A model generated the notes under the pieces. That model made no database searches, was not told the origin of the DNA, and worked only from the letters and a program-made list of their open reading frames with translations. Position numbers and translations under genes: made by a program. 23,893 bases of DNA from a virus, in the IMG/VR virus record IMGVR_UViG_3300044613_002940, positions 1 to 23,893 of that record. One strand, given 5' to 3'. Positions within the stretch are counted from its first letter, which is position 1. Every line of letters begins with the position of its first letter. Shown here piece by piece: positions 7,799 through 13,683 of the stretch.

Positions 7799-8104
7799 AT
7801 GACTAACATGCTCGATCTGATCGAAGCAATTCAAAACATTAGCCCGGCGATTTCGCAGGCCGCCGTTGTCGCCGCACTGACCGACAATTCCGGCGGAGCC
7901 TCCGCGGACGGCACGATCGGAGCCGTCACAACGTTTACGCCGAGCGTCGCGTGGAATGGCTCGTCGGTTTATCCCAGCGCCGCAGACGCAACCGCTATTG
8001 CCGCTGCAATCACTGCACTGATGGCCGCAGTCAAGGAACTGTCGACAAAACAAAACGCTGTGATAGCATCGCTGAAGGCTGCCGGAGTGATGGCCAGCTC
8101 ATAA
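7799..8104 (+). CDS. small Ala-rich protein between portal and protease
   Basis: 101 aa with AAGGA about 9 nt before the ATG. The N-terminal 30 residues look helical. A middle stretch with LTDNSGG and many Thr/Gly/Ser suggests beta structure. The end (about 64-101) is an Ala-rich amphipathic helix finishing in KAAGVMASS. Small phage proteins with an LTD-(S/N)-x-G-G motif and a final helix are common near head genes, and a short trimeric fibre or decoration protein is possible. No function is established, and I do not recognise a named family. Confidence 0.65.
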   Translation: MTNMLDLIEAIQNISPAISQAAVVAALTDNSGGASADGTIGAVTTFTPSVAWNGSSVYPSAADATAIAAAITALMAAVKELSTKQNAVIASLKAAGVMASS

Positions 8105-8156
8105 CGGCCGCAGATCATTTATCGCGTTCAGTTTTTCGAATCACCGGAAGCAAGTC

Positions 8157-9269
8157 ATGCCAGCAATTACAACCGCACCGAAAAACGGCCTCTTTCGAAC
8201 TCAAACGACCAACGCACCCCCGGTGCGAGTCGACCGAGCCGCTCGAGTCGTTTTCGGCTGTGCTCTCATGCAGGCTGGAGATTTGAATCCGGGCGATTCG
8301 AGAAACTGGACCGTTACGCCGGAAACGCTGTTTCAGGCGCACGAACTCGGCAGCCGTGGAAACAACGGGCTCAAGGCGCGATTCACTCACCCGAATATGT
8401 CGTCGGACGGAATGGGTTCATACCTAGGCCGCTGGAAAAATCTCAGAATTGACGGTGACACTTTAAGAGCCGATCTGCACATCGCCGACGCCGCCTTCAC
8501 TTCACCGCAGGGGGATCTGGGAACGTATGTCATGGAAATGGCAGACAGCGAACCGGATATGTTCGGTGTCAGTTTGGCCACCGAACTCGACATGGAAAGC
8601 CTCGCTCAATTCGAGCAGGAACGTGACATCAGCGGCGACGGCTCGGCTCGCTGGGAAATGAAATTCACAGCAGTGCGGGCCGGAGACGTCGTCGACGAGC
8701 CAGCCGCAACCCGCGGCGGAATGTTCGACTTGTTAACGGTCGATCAACGAAACCTGCCAGCTCAGGCTACTGCGCTGCTTCAAACATACTTTGGCGATGC
8801 GGAACCTGCCGTGGTCCGTTCCCGTATCGACGGATTTCTGGACCGCTATTTCAGCAACAAAGGGGCAACCATGCCGGAACAAACGACCTCGCCAGTCGAG
8901 GAAACAACGCCAACCACTGAGACGCCAACCGAGCAACCGACGACGCCTACCCCGACGACCACAGAACCGCCGGCCAACGAGTTCGGCAGCGTCGATCTCG
9001 GAGAGTATATGAGCACGTTCGGTGATGCCGACGGCGCTCGAATGTTCCGCGATCGGGTTCCGTTTCAAACGGCACTCGTTCAGCATCTCGCGAAACTCCG
9101 CGGCACCATTCAGGATCTTTCCGCAGAGAACGCTCAGATCAAGGCACGTTCCGCAGAACTGGCAAAAACGATGCACGGAGAGACCGAGCCGGTAAACGTC
9201 GGCCAGGGCGAGAAAAAGAAGTCACTGTCCGAGGCTTTCCGCCGGGGATCAAACCCGAAACAACGCTGA
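8157..9269 (+). CDS. prohead protease with C-terminal scaffold-like domain
   Basis: 370 aa. The N-terminal part (about 1-200) has the features of prohead serine proteases: a His in R-F-T-H-P-N (His78), a following G-R-W...L-R-A-D-L beta region, and a Ser in F-G-V-S-L (Ser139), then AVRAGDVVDEPA, the usual end of the catalytic core. A Thr/Pro/Glu linker (about 241-273) joins it to a helical region (about 280-370) with a likely coiled coil (LRGTIQDLSAENAQIKARSAEL) and a basic tail. This is the layout of a protease fused to scaffold, as in lambda C/Nu3 and Mu I/Z. It lies directly before the major capsid gene. The exact protease family is not certain. Confidence 0.78.
   Translation: MPAITTAPKNGLFRTQTTNAPPVRVDRAARVVFGCALMQAGDLNPGDSRNWTVTPETLFQAHELGSRGNNGLKARFTHPNMSSDGMGSYLGRWKNLRIDGDTLRADLHIADAAFTSPQGDLGTYVMEMADSEPDMFGVSLATELDMESLAQFEQERDISGDGSARWEMKFTAVRAGDVVDEPAATRGGMFDLLTVDQRNLPAQATALLQTYFGDAEPAVVRSRIDGFLDRYFSNKGATMPEQTTSPVEETTPTTETPTEQPTTPTPTTTEPPANEFGSVDLGEYMSTFGDADGARMFRDRVPFQTALVQHLAKLRGTIQDLSAENAQIKARSAELAKTMHGETEPVNVGQGEKKKSLSEAFRRGSNPKQR
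8871..9269 (+). CDS. possible nested scaffold protein from an internal start
   Basis: Met239 of the protease/scaffold gene is an ATG at 8871 with AAAGGGG just upstream (about 5-6 nt spacing), a better site than at many true starts in this window. Translation from it would give a 132-aa protein made of only the Thr/Pro linker and the helical scaffold domain. Lambda Nu3 and Mu Z are scaffolds made in this way, in frame, inside a protease gene. The protein is predicted, not shown. Confidence 0.5.
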   Translation: MPEQTTSPVEETTPTTETPTEQPTTPTPTTTEPPANEFGSVDLGEYMSTFGDADGARMFRDRVPFQTALVQHLAKLRGTIQDLSAENAQIKARSAELAKTMHGETEPVNVGQGEKKKSLSEAFRRGSNPKQR

Positions 9270-9300
9270 GCCGCCAGAACCGCGGCAACGAATCACCTTT

Positions 9301-9386
9301 GTCTCCGTGATGGGAGACCCGGATAAGGACGACGGTCCCCGGGTTCTCCCTCAACGAGAGTTTTTGTTTGACGAAATCCATCACGG
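9301..9386 (+). promoter_or_regulatory. structured leader before the capsid gene
   Basis: The 140 nt between scaffold and capsid genes hold several paired segments. A strong hairpin pairs 9312-9322 (GGGAGACCCGG) with 9339-9350 (CCGGGTTCTCCC, one bulged T), followed 10 nt later by TTTTTGTTT. A competing small hairpin pairs GTCTCC (9301-9306) with GGAGAC (9313-9318). CCGTGATGG (9305-9313) is perfectly complementary to CCATCACGG (9378-9386), which ends shortly before the AAAAGGA ribosome site. The arrangement could be a weak terminator, an attenuator or a stabilising 5' end for abundant capsid mRNA. Confidence 0.5.
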
Positions 9387-9409
9387 GGGATCGAAAAGGA
9401 ATCCTCCAA

Positions 9410-10378
9410 ATGGCTGATACTCTGACGACGCTGGCCGAGCTGGTGCTGTTCAACAGCGCCGACGTGAATCCAGCCGAAATGACCAACATTCTAAACGGTG
9501 CTCCGGTGCTGTCGGCATTGCACGCGATGCCATCCAGCAACGGCACACTGCACAAGTACAACATCGAAACCGGCGCACCGGTCGTCGGGTTCCGTGCTGT
9601 GAACGACGGAGCCGATTACACGGCCGGCAGCAGCACTCAGACCAGCGTCACGCTGAAATACCTCGACGCCAAGGTGATCGAGGACGCCGCAGAATGCGGA
9701 GCCTACAAGGGCGGGGCCGAGGCGTGGATGGACCACCGCACTAGCCGCGTTCTGCGTCAGGCGTTGTACGTCTACGAAAAACAGGTCTGGTATGGGACCG
9801 TTCACGGTAGCTCGGACGGATTCGCAGGTTTGGCGAATGATGCCAACTACAACGGCAGCGGCGACGCTCTCGTCGTTGATGCTGGCGGCACGACCGCCGG
9901 AACTGGTTCCTCAGTCTGGTTGCTGTGCTCGACTCCAGACGACGCCGCGTTCGCTCTTGTTGGTGCTGGTGATCCAGCGATTAATGGCGGGAACAATATC
10001 AACTTCACAATCAGCGAAACGTTTCGCTCGATGGTTCTCGGAGCCAACTCCAAGAGCATGACGGCACTTTGCCGCGATGCTGGGGCGCATTTGGGCATTC
10101 AAGTCGGCAGCAAATACGCTTGCGTGCGAATTGCCAACCTGACAGCAGACAGCGGCAAGGGTCTGACTGACGCACTGTTGGAGGATGCAATGGCCTTGTT
10201 CCCGTCGTCAATGCAGCCGACTGTGATCGCCATGAGCCGCCGCAGCCGAAAGCAGCTCCGCAAGAGCCGAACGACCTACAGCCCGACCGGTATGCCAGCA
10301 CCGAACCCGATCGAGTTCGACGGTGTTCCGATTTTCGTAACGGACAGCATCATCGACACCGAGACGCTGTTGGCGTAG
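9410..10378 (+). CDS. major capsid protein
   Basis: 322 aa from the ATG at 9410 (AAAAGGA about 9 nt upstream; an upstream in-frame start at 9368 lacks a good site). This is the head shell protein. Gene order (protease/scaffold before, connector after), size and composition fit. The part from residue 32 (APVLSALHAMPSSNGT) through TGAPVVGFRAVNDG resembles major capsid proteins of the epsilon15 gp7-like group, with a long helix near RVLRQALYVYEKQVWYG. The C-terminal part (EFDGVPIFVTDSI) is the usual last strand of the A domain. An HK97-type fold is expected. Expression is probably shaped by the structured leader in front. Confidence 0.85.
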   Translation: MADTLTTLAELVLFNSADVNPAEMTNILNGAPVLSALHAMPSSNGTLHKYNIETGAPVVGFRAVNDGADYTAGSSTQTSVTLKYLDAKVIEDAAECGAYKGGAEAWMDHRTSRVLRQALYVYEKQVWYGTVHGSSDGFAGLANDANYNGSGDALVVDAGGTTAGTGSSVWLLCSTPDDAAFALVGAGDPAINGGNNINFTISETFRSMVLGANSKSMTALCRDAGAHLGIQVGSKYACVRIANLTADSGKGLTDALLEDAMALFPSSMQPTVIAMSRRSRKQLRKSRTTYSPTGMPAPNPIEFDGVPIFVTDSIIDTETLLA

Positions 10379-10479
10379 TCCTTTCCTCAGGGTTGCTCAC
10401 TCGCTCGGCTGCAGAGCCTTCACTGTATCCGAGTCGAGTGGGCAATTTTGACACATCGCGAAAACAATGGCGTTCCGAC

Positions 10480-10851
10480 ATGGTTTCACCCGTTCAAGCA
10501 GCAATGCAAGCGACACACGCGGCCACTCGCCGCGTCCGTGGTGAATCCGTGACATACACACGCGGAGCGACAACCGCGACCGTGACGGCGACCAGAGGCA
10601 GCAGCCGCTGGACGTCCGAAGCAGTCGAGGGCTCCGTCAATGTCGATGAGCGTTCCGAGGACTGGCTGATTCTTGCCACCGATTTGACGGAGGCCGGAAT
10701 CACTGGCGGACCGACGCGAGGCGACACAATCACCGATGAAAACGACGTCGTTTTTCGTGCTATGCCGCCCGGATCAACGGAGCAGGTCTGGCGATGGCAC
10801 GACAGAGGCCGAACCGTTTACAGAATCTTCAGCAAGGAACGGAACTCATGA
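10480..10851 (+). CDS. probable head-tail connector protein
   Basis: 123 aa from the ATG at 10480. The same frame is open back to a TTG at 10393 and has a GTG at 10438; none has a clear ribosome site, so the start is uncertain. A helical N-terminus (VQAAMQATHAATRRVRGES) is followed by a beta-rich domain (VTYTRGATTATVTATRG...) that ends in WRWHDRGRTVYRIFSKE. A small beta-barrel with a final W-x-x-D-x-x-R-x-x-x-R-I-x-x-K pattern is common in neck proteins of siphoviruses (stopper or gpFII-like). Its place straight after the capsid gene agrees. The exact role is not settled. Confidence 0.65.
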   Translation: MVSPVQAAMQATHAATRRVRGESVTYTRGATTATVTATRGSSRWTSEAVEGSVNVDERSEDWLILATDLTEAGITGGPTRGDTITDENDVVFRAMPPGSTEQVWRWHDRGRTVYRIFSKERNS

Positions 10852-11162
10852 GTTCTGGTATTCAGGAAGCAGCAACGAAAGGACTCGTCGACTGGGCAAA
10901 AGGCCAACCATTTACCAACGTCCTGCTCACGGCAATTTTCTGTGCGGGTTGTTGGTTTGTGTACTTCGCTCTCAATGTGGCAATCCCACAGCATATAAAA
11001 ACGTTGAACGATTCAGCGGAGCGAATACACACCTCCCACAGGGAGGAACGTACCGAGACGGTCAAAATGTACGACAAGTGGAACAGTCAGATTTTCGAAC
11101 TGAAACGAGAGGCACAACAGGCGACTAGAGCACAGGCACCTGTCGCAAGTGTGGAACAGTAA
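10848..11162 (+). CDS. single-span membrane protein in the neck gene cluster
   Basis: 104 aa from the ATG at 10848, which overlaps the connector stop (ATGA) and has AAGGAAC upstream. One hydrophobic segment, about residues 23-44 (VLLTAIFCAGCWFVYFALNVAI), is followed by a charged helix rich in Glu/Arg/His/Lys (about 50-93) that may form a coiled coil, and an Ala/Gln-rich end. A membrane protein among neck genes is out of place for virion assembly. It could be a holin, a spanin-like piece or a superinfection factor. No family is recognised. Confidence 0.7.
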   Translation: MSSGIQEAATKGLVDWAKGQPFTNVLLTAIFCAGCWFVYFALNVAIPQHIKTLNDSAERIHTSHREERTETVKMYDKWNSQIFELKREAQQATRAQAPVASVEQ

Positions 11163-11165
11163 CAT

Positions 11166-11636
11166 ATGGCACTCAGCGCACATCAGGAACTTGCAGACGT
11201 CCTCCGTGGCCTCATCGCCGCGTGGGGCTCGCTGCCGTCCGGATTCAGCGTTGAACGAGTTTATAGCGTCGACCGATACGTCGGCGGCTGGACTGATGAA
11301 GCTCCTGGGCGAATTTGCGTCCTCGTGTCATCGATCACGCCAGAGCGCACCGGACGCAATACAGATCAAGACGACGTGACTGTCTCCGTCGTCTGGCTGC
11401 AGAAACTGACAGACATCACAACGATCACTGAGACAGACACGGCCGACACTAACGCCGACACACTCCGAAAGTTCCTAAGATCAAAGCAGCGGGCGACGCT
11501 CCCAGTATTCGGTCGGACAGCCAGCCGCGTCGCCACTGGTGTTCCGACACCATACGCCGCCGACATGATCCGCAACAATGAGATTTTTTGTTGTGTCATT
11601 CAAACGACCTACAGACTGTTCGCGGAGGTCGCGTGA
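11166..11636 (+). CDS. tail terminator / neck protein candidate
   Basis: 156 aa. A helical start (LSAHQELADVLRGLIAAW) is followed by alternating strands and helices. Size, position (after the connector, before the gp10-like and tail tube genes) and the mixed alpha/beta pattern fit the tail terminator or completion proteins of siphoviruses (lambda gpU-like), which cap the tail tube and join it to the head. No specific motif is seen, so this is gene-order inference. It shares TGATG with the next gene. Confidence 0.6.
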   Translation: MALSAHQELADVLRGLIAAWGSLPSGFSVERVYSVDRYVGGWTDEAPGRICVLVSSITPERTGRNTDQDDVTVSVVWLQKLTDITTITETDTADTNADTLRKFLRSKQRATLPVFGRTASRVATGVPTPYAADMIRNNEIFCCVIQTTYRLFAEVA

Positions 11637-12181
11637 TGGCATTCCAACCGTTCAAAGTGCAGCTTTCGAGATTCCTCGACAGACCGCTCGCGAAGCAACT
11701 CGGAAAGACTCGCCGCAGATACCTGACAAGAGTCGGCGGTGCGATTCGCAAGACGGCTAAACGACTGTTGAAACCAGCGAAGGAAATGAGCCTCTCGGAA
11801 ATGACTCCAGAGGCACGCGCCCAGTATTGGTATGAGGTTTCACGCTGGCGGAAGGGACTTCGCAAGTCGGAGCCAATGCTGCCGGACCGCGTCGCACCCC
11901 GAGGAAGGCCGCCGCTACTTCACACACATTTGATCAAACGCGATGCCAGAGGAAAAACAGTCTTCAACAAAACCGGCAAGGTCAAGACGTTTAACCCTCT
12001 CAAGGATCTGATTCTGTTCTCTCTCGACGATGCTGGAACCTCCGTTGTGATCGGCCCGAGCCAGTTTCATAGCGGCAACCTGCAACGACTCGAAAAAAAT
12101 AACCCATTCATGGAACCGGCGTTTGCCGCGATCGAGCCTCAATTTCCTCAATTCCTCGCCGCCGCAAGTGGCAACAACTAA
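11636..12181 (+). CDS. HK97-gp10-like neck/minor tail protein
   Basis: 181 aa from the ATG at 11636, overlapping the previous TGA; the frame is open further 5' without support. The N-terminal third is strongly basic (KTRRRYLTRVGGAIRKTAKRLLK). A central part includes APRGRPPLLHTHL and FSLDDAGTSVVIGP. The end shows N-N-P-F-M-E-P-A-F-A-A (about 155-165). HK97-gp10 family proteins end with a similar R-P-F-(M/L)-x-P-A motif and lie in this position, between terminator and tail tube genes, acting in head-tail joining. Confidence 0.72.
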   Translation: MAFQPFKVQLSRFLDRPLAKQLGKTRRRYLTRVGGAIRKTAKRLLKPAKEMSLSEMTPEARAQYWYEVSRWRKGLRKSEPMLPDRVAPRGRPPLLHTHLIKRDARGKTVFNKTGKVKTFNPLKDLILFSLDDAGTSVVIGPSQFHSGNLQRLEKNNPFMEPAFAAIEPQFPQFLAAASGNN

Positions 12182-12193
12182 GGACAAAGAAAC

Positions 12194-12658
12194 ATGGTAG
12201 CCGCAACGCCCGGGGCCGTTTATGGCGATGACGCGAAACTTTACTACTCCGCAACACTTGGCGGAGCCGGATCACTGACCGTCATTGATTGCGTAATTGA
12301 TGACACGATCAACCGCGAACGACGATCAAGCGAAGTCGTTTACCGCGGAGCCGACGAGGTTATGGAGCACGTCGGCAAGTGCAAAACGACCATCAGCGGG
12401 AACTTGATGACGCTGGTCGGGACGCCTGGCGTCGCGTATTTGGTTCTAAAAGCCGCGTTTCAGGCAAAAACGACGCTTCACTGGGCCGCCTCTACCGGTG
12501 ACATCACTGAGGTCGGCGCACAAGTCACACGCTTTGAGGGCAAGATCAAGAGTTGGACGGAGTCACGTCCGGACAATGGGAACGTTCAGGTGGCGTTCGA
12601 AATCGTCAAAACGCCGGACAGCAGTTACGCGACGACTCTGGCTGTTACCGCTTCCTAA
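12194..12658 (+). CDS. major tail (tube) protein
   Basis: 154 aa, beta-rich throughout. It starts with GAVYGDDAKLYYSATLGG and has the alternating hydrophobic pattern expected of tail tube proteins, with a central helix (VAYLVLKAAFQAK) and an end typical of these proteins (NGNVQVAFEIVKT). The protein would stack as hexamer rings around the tape measure to form the tail tube. The gene comes after the neck genes and before the chaperone and tape measure genes, as in lambda V. A rho-independent terminator just downstream suggests that its transcript is favoured over the following genes. Confidence 0.78.
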   Translation: MVAATPGAVYGDDAKLYYSATLGGAGSLTVIDCVIDDTINRERRSSEVVYRGADEVMEHVGKCKTTISGNLMTLVGTPGVAYLVLKAAFQAKTTLHWAASTGDITEVGAQVTRFEGKIKSWTESRPDNGNVQVAFEIVKTPDSSYATTLAVTAS

Positions 12659-12677
12659 CGGTCGCCGCACAATCACA

Positions 12678-12712
12678 GCCGCGGTGTGAATGCCGCGGCG
12701 TTTTCTGTTTTT
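12678..12712 (+). terminator. rho-independent terminator after the tail tube gene
   Basis: GCCGCGG at 12678-12684 pairs with CCGCGGC at 12693-12699 across an 8-nt loop, giving a 7-bp all-GC stem. TTTTCTGTTTTT follows at 12701-12712. It lies 20 nt after the tail tube stop. Read-through must be partial, because the next genes continue on the same strand with no obvious promoter. Confidence 0.75.
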
Positions 12713-12729
12713 CAATGAGGGAACGAGAC

Positions 12730-12876
12730 ATGCCAGAACTTGGCGAAATCAACGAGGTCGAGGTCATCAAGGCGGACGGTTCGAAAACCACCGTGAAACT
12801 GAAAACGATCGGCATTAAGCGAGAGCCGAAACCGCCAGAGCCGCAGGAACCTATTACGCCGGCCGAACCAGAATAG
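12730..12876 (+). CDS. 48-aa acidic/proline-rich protein, unknown
   Basis: 48 aa starting MPELGEINEVEV. The ATG at 12730 is preceded by GAGGGAACG at good spacing; the longer frame reaching back to 12553 crosses the tail tube gene and the terminator and is not credible. Two short strands (EVEVIKADG, TTVKLKTI) are followed by a Pro/Glu tail (PKPPEPQEPITPAEPE). Sited between tail tube and chaperone genes, it may be a tail accessory protein. No family is recognised. Confidence 0.6.
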   Translation: MPELGEINEVEVIKADGSKTTVKLKTIGIKREPKPPEPQEPITPAEPE

Positions 12877-12918
12877 ACCGGCCGACGAACAACGCAACCA
12901 CGAACCTGAGGGCAAACA

Positions 12919-13470
12919 ATGCACGCGACATGGACAGACAATACGGGGCATCCGCACCCGTTGAAGATAGACGGAGCAACCGCGAAACGCCTGCTCCGGG
13001 AATGCGATATTAACCTGCTGACCTGTTTGGTCGACACGGGGCACATTCAAAAGATCATACAGCGACTGGCAGACGAGCCAGAGGTACTCATGGCAGCGTG
13101 TGCCTGTTGTGAAGGAATCGACCCTAAGGCGCAAGATCACTATTTCAGCCTCTGGGACGGCGACGCATTTCAGACCGCATCGGTGGCACTGTTGGAAGCG
13201 ATCGCTGATTTTTTCCCGGTCCGGCCTCGTCAGATCCTGACGACATTGATCAGCAAGATGATCGAGGCCGCGGAAATGGTCAGCGGCAAAGCACTGACGG
13301 CGGTAATGAAGCAACTGGAGGAAACGGACTTTTCTTCGGTCGTCGACAGATCGCAGACCCGTGGAGGTGGTGGAACTGGATCTGCGGAGTCGTCGGCAAC
13401 GGGGCAGAAACGCTCACCCTCCGGGAACTTCTATGGCGGTGGGAAGGAATCACGTATCACGAATTCATGA
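12919..13470 (+). CDS. tail assembly chaperone, short form (gpG-like)
   Basis: 183 aa; GAGGG lies about 6 nt before the ATG. It is helical through about residue 140 (DGATAKRLLRECDINLLTCL..., ILTTLISKMIEAAEMV...), then changes to low-complexity Gly/Ser (RGGGGTGSAESSATGQ). Its place between the tail tube and tape measure genes is that of lambda G, whose product loads onto the tape measure protein during tail assembly. The change to low complexity near 13363 is where the overlapping second frame begins to look protein-like, so this 183-aa form is probably the non-shifted product of a frameshift gene. Confidence 0.72.
   Translation: MHATWTDNTGHPHPLKIDGATAKRLLRECDINLLTCLVDTGHIQKIIQRLADEPEVLMAACACCEGIDPKAQDHYFSLWDGDAFQTASVALLEAIADFFPVRPRQILTTLISKMIEAAEMVSGKALTAVMKQLEETDFSSVVDRSQTRGGGGTGSAESSATGQKRSPSGNFYGGGKESRITNS
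13324..13376 (+). other. probable -1 ribosomal frameshift region (gpG to gpGT)
   Basis: The chaperone frame must shift by -1 here to enter the frame of the next ORF. In that second frame the sequence reads G-N-G-A-E-T-L-T-L-R-E-L-L-W-R-W-E-G from about 13395, in phase with the ATG at 13467, and it has no ATG, GTG or TTG from at least 13260 to 13467. No canonical X-XXY-YYZ heptamer is in phase. Weak candidates are C-TTT-TCT (13329-13335) and GGA-GGT-GGT-GGA (13363-13374). Region limits are estimates. Confidence 0.55.
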
Positions 13471-13682
13471 TCGCCGGCCATATCGTCGCCGCGGTTTACA
13501 ACGTGAACCGAACGAAGGACACGCAAAAGGTCTGGAGCTGGATCGACTCGCACCCGAGTCATCAGAAACAGAAACGACACGGAGCCAGTGGAAAACAGGT
13601 TATCGCAGCGGTCGCCGCGATGGGCTCCGGAGAATGGGAGTTTGCTCCCGGGTACGACTGGTCCGTGATTATGGGAACTTGA
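13467..13682 (+). CDS. tail assembly chaperone, second frame (gpT-like)
   Basis: From its own ATG this would be 71 aa (MIAGHIVAAVYNVNRTKD...), overlapping the previous stop by 4 nt. However, the frame stays open upstream, and the preceding residues (ETLTLRELLWRWEGITYHEF) fit a tail chaperone T domain. In that domain L-R-E-L-L is followed by a Trp- or His-containing helix and then A-x-x-x-A-x-x-N-x-N-R. The conserved part is therefore longer than the ATG-started ORF, and the working product is probably a fusion of about 254 aa running 12919-13682 through a -1 shift, like lambda gpGT. The stop is one base before the tape measure ATG. Independent initiation at 13467 is not excluded. Confidence 0.7.
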   Translation: MIAGHIVAAVYNVNRTKDTQKVWSWIDSHPSHQKQKRHGASGKQVIAAVAAMGSGEWEFAPGYDWSVIMGT

Positions 13683-13683
13683 A

